A DNA stretch of 64,000 nucleotides from Cephalotus follicularis (Eukaryota > Streptophyta > Magnoliopsida > Oxalidales > Cephalotaceae). The stretch is taken from the NCBI GenBank assembly GCA_001972305.1, contig BDDD01002232.1, positions 1-64,000 on the forward strand. Direction: 5' to 3'. The translations under genes and the position numbers were made by a program. This document shows, piece after piece, positions 1 through 12,084 of the stretch (position 1 is its first letter; every line of letters starts with the position of its first letter). A model generated the notes under the pieces. The model made no database searches. It had not been told where the DNA came from and saw only the letters and a list, made by a program, of their open reading frames with translations.

Positions 1-9
1 CGGCGGCTA

Positions 10-175
10 AACCAACAGCAAGTTACTAGCACAGTGGCTAAGTAATCAACAAGTTATTAGCACGGTGGCTAATAATCAACAAGTTATTATCACAGTGGCT
101 AATAATCAACAAGTTATTTGCACGATGGCCAATAATCAACAAGTTATTAGCACGATGGCCAATAATCAACAAGCA
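10..175. repeat. 30-bp tandem repeat in LTR M copy 1
   Basis: About five copies of a 30-bp unit containing CAACAAGTTATTAGCACG, with a few substitutions per unit. The small open frames on both strands here are by-products of a period divisible by three. The matching stretch in copy 2 (about 2313-2414) has only about three and a half units. Confidence 0.85.
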
Positions 176-669
176 CAAGCATTTCACAGTACAAGTCAAG
201 CAATTACATATAATTACTTGATCAAATATATTTGTTTGAAATATACTTTTTCCGTTCACAAGTTGTAATAAGTCACAAACTTAAAACAATACATTTCTCT
301 TGTCTTTAGAAATACTTCCCCAATCATTTCAAAAATATATACATTCATAATCTATACATTTCCGCAAATTTCATTTGGTTTCATAATCAAACCTTTAAAA
401 CATTTCTCTGTCATCGGAAATACTTCCCCAAACATTTCGAAAATATATAAATTCATATGTTGACAAATATACATTTTCGTACCCAAATGATCATAATAAT
501 CATGCAAGCTTTTCAAAATGGTTAACACTTTCAGAAAGCAACCGTAATGAAAAATCACAGTAACAATGCAAACATATGCTCAGAATGCATCTAGGTTAGT
601 TCCTAGAGTCGTTTCGGGTCTAGCGGGTCCCATTCAAGCGAAATCCTACTGATCAGGGGAAAAGGCGTT

Positions 670-1010
670 GATGTCATCCTTAAGGCGTCGACGTCTTTAT
701 CATACCAGAGAGTATCAAAACATGAGTCCTAGTTCGGGAAGTGAAATCCGACCTATTAATCCCTCGTGTAATCGAATATCACTCTCTAAACGTGAAAGGT
801 ATGCTACTGGTTAACAGCAACATAATCATAACATCAAATCGAAACCAAACAGGCGATCCCAAGTGGCTTAAACAGCCATCCGAAATGAACATTTACAGTT
901 CAACGATTTTTCCAGAAAAGGCATCGATGTTAATAAAAAGACATCGATGTCTTTCACATATCCACACGAAGGCATCGACGTCTTTACACAGGCGTCGATG
1001 TCTTCACAAC
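670..1010 (-). repeat. GTCGACGTCTTT repeats in LTR M copy 1
   Basis: About six copies of GGCGTCGACGTCTTT or GACATCGATGTCTTT. A further cluster lies at 1755-1905 with forms such as AGACGTCGATGTCTTT. Copy 2 has the same at 3130-3215 and 3965-4115. Confidence 0.8.
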
Positions 1011-2081
1011 CCAGAACATCATTTACACAATTTTAACACACCAAGCCACTAACAAATCCATCCTTTACACAACAGATTCACGTATTCATGTAATCGTACA
1101 TGCATGATCAACTCAGTGTATCACAGTAACACTACAACAAGTCCACAATCTCAATTCAATCATTAACATGCAATTCACCATGCTATTCATTAACTTAGAA
1201 CTCAAAATGCATATATAAATCCATCACTTTCCCCTACCTTGATGTTCCAAGTTAGGAACTAGAAAGTCCACCTCTTTAAGTTCCCAAGTTCTGGCTACCA
1301 GTAGCTCCAAGATCCCTTAGCAACTGCTACCCACGAGCTCAAACCTCAAGCTCCAAGCAAACTCAACAATGATGACTCTCACACTCACAGTTTTCTTTCC
1401 TTTCTTTCTTCTGGTGTTTTAAAACGAGAGAGATAAGTGGGGAGGGATATTCTTATGCAGGTGGCTTCCCCCCAACAGCCTTCTGCTAACATTTAATAGG
1501 CCACCCCCGTGATCTCTCCCACTTTCCAGGTTTCTGTATTTTCTTTTTGTTTTCTATTCTTCCTTTTGCAGGTTGCATGTTAGGCTGTATATTCCTTGCA
1601 TGTTCTAGGTGATGGGCATGTTTTAGTATTCCTGGCAATACACCGACATGCTCAACACGTCATAATGCACTTGTAAAGGCATTAGGTAAAGCCCCCCAAA
1701 CAAATCCCCTTGCACGTTACTCTGCCAGAGAAAAAGCGCGACAGACGTTCATACAAAGGCGTCGACGTCTTTCCTTAGACGTCGATGTCTTTTCCATTTT
1801 TGTAAGAAGGTGTCGATGCCTTCTCGAAATGTCGACGTGTATGCTCACGCATTCACGCGTATTTCAATCCTCAAAGCCGTCGACGTCTTTCCAAAGACGT
1901 CGATGTCTTTATCCCAAAACAACGCCGTTTCAAGCTTTTGACAAACACTTTCCATTTCCAAGACCATAATTAGGGTTTGTAAGCATCTTTTGAGTTCAAA
2001 TATGCAACATTCTCATAAAATCAAGTTCAAGATTACATCATAAATCGAAATATTACATTCAGAAAAATACCGGGCGTTACA

Positions 2082-4289
2082 ATAAGAATACCTCCGTATG
2101 TATATATAAAAATATATGCATGCTCACAGTACAAGTATAACTCAAAAGTTATATCAACACAAGCAGTAAATATGTTCCCAAAAAGGAACCAGACAATCCA
2201 ATCGTCATGACCGTCGCCACCTCCTGGCCCCAACGTCATGCACTCTTACTCCATCCCCGTTTGCGAACGGTTTTGGAGCAAGTCCTCCGTAAGTTGTTTA
2301 GCACGGCGGCTAAACCAACAGCAAGTTACTAGCACGGTGGCTAAGTAATCAACAAGTTATTAGCACGGTGGCTAATAATCAACAAGTTATTAGCACGATG
2401 GCTAATAATCAACAAGCACAAGCATTTCACAGTACAAGTCAAGCAATTACATATAATTACTTGATCAAATATATTTGTTTAAAGTATACTTTTCCGTTCA
2501 CAAGTTGTAATAAGTCATAAACTTAAAACAATACATTTCTCTTGTCTTTGGAAATACTTCCCCAATCATTTCGAAAATATATACATTCATAATTTATACA
2601 TTTTCGTAAATTTCATTTGGTTTCATAATCAAACCTTTAAAACCTTTTCCTGTCATCGGAAATACTTCCCCAAACATTTCGAAAATATATAAATTCATAC
2701 ATCGACGAATATACATTTTCGCACAAATGATAATAATCATGCAAACTTTTCAAAATGGTTTAACACTTTCAGGAAAGCAACCATAATGCAAATCACAGTT
2801 ACAATGCAAACATATGCTCATCTAGGTTCGTTCCTAGAGTCGTTTCGAGTCTAACGGGTCCCATTCAAGCGAAACTCTACTGATCAGGGGAAAAGGCGTC
2901 GACGTCTTTATCATACCAGAGAGTATCAATACGCGAGTTTTGATTCGGGAGGGTGAAATCCGACCTGTTGATCCCTAATGTAAATGGATCTCACTCCCTC
3001 AACGTGTAAGGAATGCTACTGGTTAACAGCAACATAACCAGAACGTCAAATCGAAACCAAACAGGCGATCCCAAGTGGCTTAAATGGCCATCTGAAATGA
3101 ACATTACAGTTCAACGATTTTCCCAGAAAAGGCGTCGATGTCAATAAAAAGACATCGATGTCTTTCACATATTCACACGAAGGCATCGACGTCTTTACAT
3201 AGGCGTCGATGTCTTCACAACCCAGAACGTCATTTCCATAATTTAAACACACCAAGCCATTAACAAATCCATCCTTTACACAACAGATTCACGTATTCAT
3301 GTAATCGTACATGCATGATCAACTCAGTGTATCACAATAACACTACAACAAGTCCAAAATCTCAATTCGATCGTTAACATGCAATTCACCATGCTATTCA
3401 TTAACTTAGAACTCAAAATGCATATATAAATCCATCACTTTCCTCTACCTTATTGTTCCAAGTTAGGAACTGGAAAGTCCACCTCTTTGAGTTCCCAAAT
3501 TCTGGCCACTAGCAGCTCCAAGGTTCCCTCAGCAACTGCTACCCACGGGCTCCAATCTCTAGCTCCAAGCAAACTCAACAATGGTGGCTCTCACACTCAC
3601 TGTTTTCTTTCCTCTCTTACTTCTGGTGTTTTAAAATGAGAGAGAGAAGTGGGGAGGGTTGTTCTTATGCAGATGGCTCCCCCCTAACATTCTTTCTCTT
3701 ACATATAATGGCCACTTTCGTGCTCTCTCCCACTTCCCTTCTTTCTGCATTTCTTTTGTTTTCTTTAACCTTCCTTTTGCAGGTTGCATGTTAGGATGGC
3801 ATAATTCCTTGCATGTTCCATGTGAGGGCAGGTTTGGGGCATGCCAGGCAATACCCTATCATGATCCATTCGTCACCATGCACTTGTAAAGGCATCAGGT
3901 AAAGCCCCCAAAGATCCCATTGCATGTTACTCTGCCAGCGAAAAGCACGATAGATGTTCTTTACAAAAGCGTCGACGTCTTTCATTAGACGTCGATGTCT
4001 TTTCCATTTTATAAGAAGGTTTCGATGCCTTCTCTCCATGTCGACGTGCATGCCCATACATTCACGTGTACCTCTGTCTCCAAAGGCGTCGACGTCTTTC
4101 CAAAGACGTCGATGTCTTTGCCACAAAACAGTGCCGTTTCAAGGTTTTGACATACACTTTCCATTTCAAAACCATAACTAGGGTTTGTAAGCATCTTTTG
4201 AGTTCAAAATCTCAACATTCTCATTAATCCAAGTTTAAGATTACATCATAAATCGAAATATTACATTCAGGAAAATACCGGGCGTTACA
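2082..4289 (-). mobile_element. LTR M copy 2 (Gypsy-type)
   Basis: Second LTR of family M. Read on the minus strand it starts TGTAACGCCCGG at 4289 and runs leftwards. Its 3' portion (2082-2302) holds the segment that resembles the conserved 3' part of the other Gypsy LTRs in the window, and copy 1 interrupts it at 2081. The right border falls inside an integrase reading frame of element N, just before codons for NVFHVS, so M inserted into N. It contains GTCGAC-type repeats at 2890-2912, 3130-3215 and 3965-4115. No genes. Confidence 0.7.
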
Positions 4290-4543
4290 ATGTGTTCCAT
4301 GTGTCTATGTTGAGGGGTTATCAGTATCATCCTCTTCACGTGGTCCACTATCCTTTGGAAAGGATTAGAGAGGATTTATCTTGTGAGGAGGAGGCGGAAA
4401 CTATTCTGGATCGATAAGAATGGGTTACGCGTAGTAAGACCATTCCTTTTGTTAAGGTCTTGTGGAAGAATCATTCAGAGAGTGAGGCTACATGGGAATT
4501 GGAGGAGCACATTCGGGAGCAATACCCTCGCCTGTTTGATTGA
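4290..4543 (+). pseudogene. Gypsy integrase C-terminus with chromodomain (element N)
   Basis: The plus-strand translation starts NVFHVSMLRGY, the end of the retroviral-type integrase domain. It continues through PLERIREDL to IPFVKVLWKNH and ATWELEEHIREQYPRLFD, followed by a stop at 4541-4543. The last part is the chromodomain typical of Tekay/Del-like Gypsy elements, which directs integration towards heterochromatin. An in-frame TAA follows ETILDR near 4410, so it is dead. The left side is cut by LTR M at 4289; the rest of pol should lie left of the window, beyond the M insertions. Confidence 0.85.
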
Positions 4544-6959
4544 GGTATGTGGTTACTTATGATTTCAGGACAAAATCCTTGTTTGGACGGTGACTTGTTT
4601 TCGGAAATGAGGATTCTTTCCATTTTTTATTTATCCGATTTTCCTTTAGTGTTGGACGCGTTTTCTGCTAAAAGGAAAGTTCTTAATCCACCGAATTTTG
4701 CCATCAATTGCACGATCTCATCCTTTTTTTAAAAAAACTACACCACCTGCATGTTTATACAAACTAGAAACGCCATTTCCTGCATATTTACAAACCAACA
4801 CAACCACTTTGTCCCCTTCGTTCTTCATTGTTTTGGCTTCAACCGAAGGTATTTTTGAAACAAAAGCTTTAGTTTTCGTGATATATTACTGATATTGATC
4901 ATTAGATTATACTAAACATGTTAGAAATCGTTTTGATTATGAACTTTAGAGGCCCTGTTTTAAAGAAAATGTCTACCATGATTCAACCTGTGAATTTATA
5001 TGTTTATGCATTTATACTGTTATACTGGTGTTTTAAACAAAGGAATCATGTTTTATGACATACCTACTACTATCTTGATGTATTATGATAAGCAAAATGG
5101 ATTTGGTTCATAATTTTCAACTGATTGATCGACTGTTTTAAAATTTTGTAAAGACCAGAAAATATGTTTTAACAAATCGTTATTGCTTCATGTAAACTGT
5201 ATATGAGTATGATTACGTATAGAAATGTTATACTGGTACTTTGCAACCATAGAAGACATGTTTTACAAATTGCATATTACTGTTTTGTTGGATTATTTCT
5301 ACGGAAATCTGGATTTTGAAACTGTTTTTATCGCCCAGTTCGTCTTAAGCATCGACTGTTTTTCATTCCTATCGACGCTTACCCTAACTGTAGACTCTTT
5401 GGTTATGTGTTATATGTAAGCGTCGATGCTTTCATAGTGTTTTGTCATGAATACCGTCGACGCTTAGGTATGTGTTGTCATGTTACCGTCGATGCTTTAG
5501 TAGTGTTTCGCAATGCATTGCTTCAATGCTTTGTGCAGCGCCTTGTTTTAACGTTTAGCCTAAAAGCGCCAACGCTTTGTATTAAAAAGTCAACGCTTTT
5601 GGACTTATACGTTGACGTTTTGGGAGCTTGTGTTTTAACGTCTGTTTAATTGTGTATTCGGTTTGGTTGATCTGTCTAGGTTTTGATAATTTCTATGGTG
5701 GAGGTTAGGGTGTTCCAAGTGTGCTTTTCATTCGTTTTTGGTTTGTTTAGACTTGGACAGCTAAGGTACGGATGTTCGTTCCTTGATATATTCCTATGGG
5801 TTTTAATTTTTGAATATGTACGGATTTTTTGTTCTTCGATATTCCTTCGGTTCTATGAATTATGTCATGCTTCGGATTTTGATATGTTTTAGAAATTAAG
5901 TAAGCTTTAATATTTTTATGAAATTGAATATTTCTAACTTTATAAATTCAACTGTGATTTGTGATCATCTCTTTTATTGTGAAATTAAATGAGTTGATTT
6001 CTGATTATGAAAAGATGTGCAATATGAAATTCTATCGTTTCATAACGATTTTTGGATATGTTGGGAAAACCTTTTTATATGTGTTTTTAATTGATTTTTG
6101 AAATCAATTATTTTAAATGGTAAAGTACTGAGTTTTTGTACCCACATATGGGGTGTACCATAGGCATGTCCTTTGGCACGAAGGTATGACACTTTCCGTG
6201 GTGGTGTGACTAGTCCATGGCCTCTCTCTTGTTTTGATATCCTTTGTGGAGGATTATGGATCCATTATTGGTGATAGAGGTGTATGGATCGATCCTAAAA
6301 ATATGTGATATTATATGTTATGAGAATTGATTGTGTAGTGCCGTACACGTCATTTCTATTTGGCATGTGGACGTCGCAAATCCCATGCTTATGTTTGTTC
6401 TGATATGTAATATGTTATGATGTTCAGTATAGAACTTTATGTTTTGGAAGGCATGCTTTATGTTTTGAAAGTTATGGATTTGGTTTATACGAAAATTTCT
6501 GAGGTAATTTATAAAAGAATGTTTAAACTAATTTTTGCTTAAGATTTCTATCTTTGAGTTTATTTGAAATCTTACTGTCTTTTTAAATTATCGTTTACTG
6601 CTTTTACATTCTATATCAGTACTGAGGTTTGCTCAGCCGCGTTTTTGTTTCTATGCGGCAGCTTATCAGGAACACCGGGGAAATGTGTGATGAGAGGGTA
6701 CCCTATGTTTGAGGATCATCTAGGAGTTGGACCTATTATGTTTCTGTTGTTTTATGGTCATGATTAGGCCAGTTTTATAAACAATATTTAGGTTTCGGAT
6801 TATGTTATGACTTTCAATTTATGATTTTCAGATTTTGATTTTTGACATCAGATTATGTTTTAGACCACCACGTTATGAATAAAGTTAAGTTTTATATTTT
6901 TGATATGTTCTGTTATGTATGTATGTCCTGTAAGCACTCCCACCTTCGGGGGTGTTACA
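4544..6959 (+). mobile_element. 3' spacer and 3' LTR of Gypsy element N
   Basis: After the chromodomain stop there is a decayed form of the usual GGACGAAATCC segment (about 4567-4578). The LTR that follows ends at 6959 with GGGGTGTTACA. The LTR start is not resolved; no clean TGTAA border is visible between 4580 and 4750. It has a GTCGAC repeat cluster at about 5418-5645. It also has the two blocks shared with LTRs A-D: one around 6131-6260 (CCACATATGGGGTGTACC) and one around 6620-6665 (GTACTGAGGTTTGCTCAGCC in related copies). The right border abuts a Copia LTR that lacks its first ~424 bases, so N inserted into Copia O. Confidence 0.65.
5418..5645 (+). repeat. GCGTCGATGCTTT repeats in LTR N
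   Basis: About nine copies of a motif such as AGCGTCGATGCTTT, ACCGTCGACGCTTA or AAAGTCAACGCTTTT, 20-40 bases apart. The right end decays to GTTGACGTTTT. Confidence 0.8.
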
Positions 6960-7849
6960 GGATGAAACAGAACAGACCCACCAATAGGAAACCTTTTTGG
7001 GTAGTCAATACCCAATATCAATCGGATTCCTATGGTCTCGGTAGTGTATAGTCTATGGTGACTAGTAGGTCTATAGCATGCGTTGTCTCTTTTGACCTAA
7101 GTGGCTGACATGCATTGTGTAGTGACTGCTGGACTTTGATTTTTGCCTTCCCCAGCACTAGCCACGTGCTGGCAAAATGGTTGTCTTTGGTTCTTATGGG
7201 AGCTGTATTGGGATGTATGGGCGAGTGCGCAATAGGGGATCGTTACACCTGGGCTGAGGGTGACCGACTCTATTTATCTATGTACATTGTAGACTTAAAA
7301 GTCCTGATCAGGCATAGGTTGACTGGGAACGAGAGGTTTCCATGGGAGGTCTACCGATAGTCTCAGTGCGATCATAGATTCATAGTTTTCACAACAATAC
7401 TAGGGATGACATTCATCCAAACCCTAGGTTGTCATCGGTGCAAAGTATGATGGGGGAAACATGACACATATGCCGATGACTGGATAAAGCGATTGGCTAT
7501 TCAGGCTAGGAAAGATAGACATGGTAATACACGGATTAGGGGGGTGACTAGCCTTCACACCGGGGCTGTTTTGATAGTCGGTGACTATTAGAATGGTCGT
7601 ACCAGAAATCGGGTTGTTTTGGGAATTTATCTTCATACCAGAGATCGACAGGTTTTCGGGTCCTGCTTGACTTTGAACAGGTTGACATGTGATGGACATA
7701 TGTAATTTAGTGAAAGGACAACGTCAGGGAAAATGTTGCTTTGCTAGTGAGTATTTCATTTGCTGGATATAGGTTCATGCAGTGCCACGATGAAATATTC
7801 CAAGCAGAGGGTTTGAGAATAGAAGAGAATGTCTCATCCTTGTCTTAGG

Positions 7850-8190
7850 CATCAACACCATGGAGAGCATGCGTTGAAGCCATGTCTAGCCTAAGCCTTT
7901 GGGCGTTGACGCTATGGAGAGCATGCGTCGACACCATGTAAAACTGGGACTTACGCGTTGATGCCATGGAGAGCATGCGTTGATGCTATATGTAGCTAGA
8001 GTCGCTTGGCGTTAACTTCGTGGAGAGCATGCGTTGACGCCATGTAATCCCAGTAAATTACGCATTGATGCTATGATGTTTATGCGTCAACGCTAAGACA
8101 GGAAGAGACTACGCGCTATTTCATCTTATTGTTGGCGTTGACGCCAAGATAGGATGAGACACATGACGTTGACGCCAAGAGGGCTGACAC
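7850..8190 (+). repeat. GTTGACGCCA repeat cluster in Copia LTR
   Basis: Around ten irregularly spaced copies of a motif such as GCATGCGTTGACGCCATG, with variants CATCAACACCATG and CGTCGACACCATG. The same cluster is present in the 3' LTR at about 18803-19150. It lies upstream of the TATA box, in the U3 part of the LTR. Confidence 0.8.
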
Positions 8191-8259
8191 ACGACGTCCA
8201 CCAGACTTGAGAGAACTTGGTGTGACTTTTGGGATAAAGTGTAGAGAGAAGTCAAAGAG

Positions 8260-8267
8260 TATAAATA
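8260..8267 (+). promoter_or_regulatory. TATA box of Copia O 5' LTR
   Basis: TATAAATA, followed about 40 bases downstream by a long CT tract. The 3' LTR has the same box at 19215-19222 with the same downstream context. The position fits the U3/R boundary of a Copia LTR. Confidence 0.6.
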
Positions 8268-8301
8268 GCTAAAGGACAAGAGGTCAAAGCTTACACAACA
8301 C

Positions 8302-8302
<1 letters not shown>

Positions 8303-8358
<56 letters not shown>

Positions 8359-8364
8359 TCTCTC
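8303..8364 (+). repeat. (CT)n microsatellite in Copia 5' LTR
   Basis: About 60 bases of nearly pure CT dinucleotide just downstream of the TATA box. The 3' LTR has a shorter tract at 19259-19290, so the array has changed length since insertion. Confidence 0.95.
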
Positions 8365-9008
8365 TTCCTTGCCGTGTCTCTTCTTTCTGCTGCTAGCGTA
8401 CACGTTGACGCCATATGCCTACGTGTCGACGCCAAAGACGCATGGTTCAAAAAGCAAACATTTTCAACCCTCCTTTCACCCCTCAAAGTTCATGATAGGT
8501 GGAGATAACTTGTACACTACATCTTATCTTTACCTAGAGTGATTTAGTGTAGGATAAACACTTAGCCTTCAACATTTGATCTTTCTTTTCAATGGCTTAA
8601 GGAGGATCCTTGGAGTTCTTGGGATAAAAGTGAAGAGGGAGCTAAGCTTGAAGGAAGGAGTCTTCACCCTTGGTAAGAATCTCTTTCTTCTTCCTCTGTG
8701 GTTCCATGGCAGTGGGTTGTTGCAAGGGTTGGTGTACCCTAGCCAAACCTCCATGGCTTTCTTTGGTGGGAACCTAGCAACCCTTAGGGTTATCGAAGCT
8801 AGGGTTTGGGTTTTTGGGCTTATTAGCTAGGGTTTGTGTGTTGACCTTATGAGTTATTATTCAGCCCCTTTGCTTAAGGTTTATGGAAACCCTAAGGTAA
8901 ACCTGATTATTCCCCATGCTTGGTTTTTGTTTCAGTTTGATTAATTGTTTAGTTAGGGTTCCTTGGCACTTCTTGGGGTAATTTTGACTTAGATTAGGGC
9001 ATCCCATT

Positions 9009-11959
9009 TGTAATATCCCGTTTTTCCGTATAGAATTTTCGGGCTTTTCGATTTGTTTCGTGTGGGCTGTCGATTTTTTTTTCGGTTTGTGGACTACCTG
9101 TTTTCGGTTTGTTTTGCTCCTAGTTTGGCTAAGCGGGATTTAGCCTTAGCCTAGTGGGTTTTGATATTAAGTCTATGAATAAATAAAACAATTTTGGCTT
9201 TTTATGTAAGTGTTAAAACCATTTTAACATTTTAAAAAGAAAAAAAAACCCTATTTTTTATATTTAACTTTTCTTTCTCTCCCACACACACTCTCTCTCC
9301 CCACCACCCTCTCTCCCGTTCTCTCTCCCCTCTCTACCTCTACCGTCGGCATTGGTACCAATATGACGCTGGCGAAGGCACTGGTCGAACCCCCACGACC
9401 TGCTGAGTCCACCGGACCCAACCCCCGCGCCGGACAACGGCCCCTGTTGCGTGCGCGACGTCTTCTCTCCCCGCCACTGTCGAACGCCATAGCTCCATCT
9501 CCGATGATCGTCACGCAAGACAATCACATATTCAACATCTTGGCGTTGAGATGAAGTGAACCCGACCAGCCCCGACCCTTGGCGATGCCGGCAAAGCAGA
9601 TCGACAGCAAAGTCAATCGTGGTGAAATGTATTCATTCCGGCCAAATGCGGTGGCGTTGTGGAAAACGCACCCCGGATATGTGATCCCCGACCTACAACG
9701 CTTCAGATCCGCCCTTTTCAGTGTCTGACCGGTGGCCCGTGATAGACACACGTCGGCCAGCGGCGGCAAGTGAGCCCACGCGCTGTAGTCTCCGGTGACA
9801 CATTTTGGACAGTTTCTGACTCCGTTCTCCGTATAGGTGTGATCCACTCTGATTTCGCGGCGTGATTCTGGCTCTGTTATATGTTCCGTCTGCTTTCGAT
9901 AAACTCTGAACCCTACTCTGTTAAATTCTGTTATCGGTTGAATTATGTATATCTGTAATCATTTAACGATATTATGAGTTGAACCGGTTTTATGATTCAA
10001 AAATAAATCACTTGGACGACCGCTTGAATTTGGTGAATTTGAAATTATGTTTAGATGTGGATTCTGCAATTGGACTTAGCAAACTTATTATTATCTTATA
10101 TGGTCATGATTAGTGTACAATGACCCATGAGTTGAGGTCTGATTTTATTTCAAGTCCTTATGAGAACGATTTTATTTTCGTTAGATATTTGCAACAACCG
10201 AGGAGCGGTCTAGAGAAGTCTCGATATATGTTCTTGAGGTTGTTTTGGTGATTGCATGAGGTACGTATGTCCTTCTTTCTTGGCTATCTTTCTGATTTTA
10301 TTTGAGATAATTTCAGATTCTGTATTTGGTATAGATTTCCTTTCCTTGGTTTCTCTATCAGTTTTATTGAAATGAATTCAGTTTTACTTTTGTGAATGTG
10401 GTACGGATTTCTCTCGTTCTTTGGCTATCTGGTTTTATCGAACTGAAATCAGTTTTGTTTTATGCTATGTTTCATCGTTTTATAGACTTGGTTATGTTTT
10501 ATAGTATGTTACGAAAATAAAGTTTGTTTTTGACATTTTATGAATTTAAATGTTTCTGACTTTATTCTTATTCTATGATACGTTACGAAATGATCATCTC
10601 TTTATAACGGAAAATGAATGAGTTGATGTTTTGACTATGAAATGTATGTTATCGTTGTGAATGATTTTCAAATATGTTTTTTGGAAGCATATTTATGTGT
10701 TTTTAAATTTATGTTTTCGAAATGATTGAATACTGAGTATTATACCCACCTATGGGGCGTACCATAAGCATGTCGTAGGCCTGGCACGGGGACATGACAC
10801 TTCCGTAGCGGTGTGATTAGTTTACGGCATCTCTGAATGTTATGAATAAATCCCATGAGGTGGATTTATGGATCCGCTATGTATGATAGAGGCGTATGAA
10901 TCGATTCTAGTATATGGATATGTGATATGTAATGATATGTGAGAATTGACTTGTGTAGTGCCGTACACTTCAATTATACTTGGCATGTGGAATTAGCTAC
11001 TCCCTTTCTATATGTGTTCTGATATGTGATTTGTTATGTGGCTCAGTATGGAACTTATGTTTTAAAAAGTTTGTCATACGTTTTGAAAGTTATGGATTTG
11101 GTTTTTATGAAAGTTCATATGTGATTTCAAAGAATGTTTAAACTGATATATTGCTTAAGATTTCTGTTTGGAGTTAGCTTTGAAATCTTACTGCTTTCAA
11201 ATTATTGTTATCGTTTACTGTTTGTTTTATTTTTTTCCGTAATCTGTTTGTTTCGTACTGTTCAGAAACTGTTTTCTTTTGTTCCGTAAATTGTTCTTTT
11301 CTGTTTTGTAAAGTGTATCGTTTCATAAAATGTTTTGTATCGTATAGTGTTTGTTTCAGATATTGTATTGTGCATGATATTGTTTTGTTTCGGATAGTAT
11401 TTCATTTTTGGTAAACTGCATTGTTTCGGATACGGTTTTGTTACTATTGTTTTGTTCGTAAACCGTTCTGTTTCGATTCGTATCTGTTTTGATTTGTAAT
11501 TATGTTGTTTCGTAATTGATTTGTTTCATAAACTGTTCGTAAACTGTTTTATGATTCTATATCCGTACTGAGGTTTGCTTAGTCGCGTTTTGTTTTTCCA
11601 TGCGGCAGGTTTTCAGGGGCAGCATGGGCATGTGTGATGAGAGGAACACCTTTGACTTGAGCATTTTTTAGGAGATGATTCTTTTAGTAATGTAATTATA
11701 TGATTTTCAGACTATGATTTTCGGACTATGTTATGTTATCAGATTGTGTTTAGACCATCACGTGTTAACTTGGAGATTTAAATTTCTTATAGGCAACATT
11801 TGATTTTGAACTCGAGTTTTTCAATTGTTAGTATATTCGAAGGAGTATTATGTTAATTTGGATTAAGATTAAGATTTTTGACATGTTTTTAGCTCTGTTT
11901 TGTGTGACACACCGATCTTGAATCGGGAGTGATCCCGGTTCCGAATCGGGGATGTTACA
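9009..11959 (+). mobile_element. Solo LTR A (Gypsy-type, 2,951 bp)
   Basis: Starts TGTAATATCCCG and ends GGGGATGTTACA. It is flanked by the exact 5-bp duplication CCATT (9004-9008 and 11960-11964). The uninterrupted site is visible in the Copia 3' LTR at about 19919-19935. There is no internal region, so it is a solo LTR left by recombination between two LTRs. It is close kin to LTR C. It has a TATATTTA box at 9259-9266 followed by a CT-rich tract, and the conserved 3' blocks at about 10735-10880 and 11563-11610. No GTCGAC repeat cluster is apparent. Open frames around 9250-9850 lie in the GC-rich leader and match nothing I recognise. Confidence 0.95.
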
Positions 11960-12071
11960 CCATTGCTTAGAGATTAATCAATCGGATGAAATTTAAAATT
12001 AATCCGCCCTAAACCCTAATGTCCGAATTGGTTGCTTTTCTTTCGCTGCGCTGAAGTCTGATCCCAACAAG

Positions 12072-12084
12072 TGGTATCAGAGCC
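12072..12084 (+). other. Primer-binding site of Copia O
   Basis: TGGTATCAGAGCC, complementary to the 3' end of plant initiator methionine tRNA, two bases after the LTR end. It is the minus-strand primer site for reverse transcription. Confidence 0.95.

Larger units (their letters stand above)
1..2081 (-). mobile_element. LTR M copy 1 (Gypsy-type, partial)
   Basis: Minus-strand LTR whose 5' end is at 2081. Read on the minus strand it begins TGTAACGCCCGG, the usual start of plant Gypsy LTRs. It aligns along nearly its full visible length with 2303-4289, including the 30-bp repeats, the GTCGAC clusters and the last 60 bases. It runs off the left edge of the window, so its 3' end and any internal region are not visible. 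The join at 2081/2082 falls inside the 3' part of copy 2, so this copy appears to have inserted into another member of its own family. ATAAG at 2082-2086 would be the target duplication, but its partner lies outside the window. No coding sequence is visible. Confidence 0.7.
6960..12069 (+). mobile_element. 5' LTR of Copia O (interrupted by solo LTR A)
   Basis: Matches 17917-20032 of the 3' LTR almost throughout, for example GAACAGACCCACCAATAGGA near the left end and GTTGACGCCA repeats further in. It ends with CCCAACA just before the primer-binding site. Removing A and one target duplication leaves about 2.15 kb, which fits the 2,540-bp 3' LTR minus its first ~424 bases. Confidence 0.85.

Noticed and set aside
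1..4289. Two LTRs of one complete element
   Set aside because: The distance between aligned parts is far too short, there is no primer-binding site or polypurine tract, and the border of copy 1 falls inside copy 2.
12072..12084. tRNA gene fragment
   Set aside because: Only 13 bases complementary to initiator Met tRNA directly after an LTR; it is a primer-binding site. The same holds for 34668-34679 and 48051-48061.
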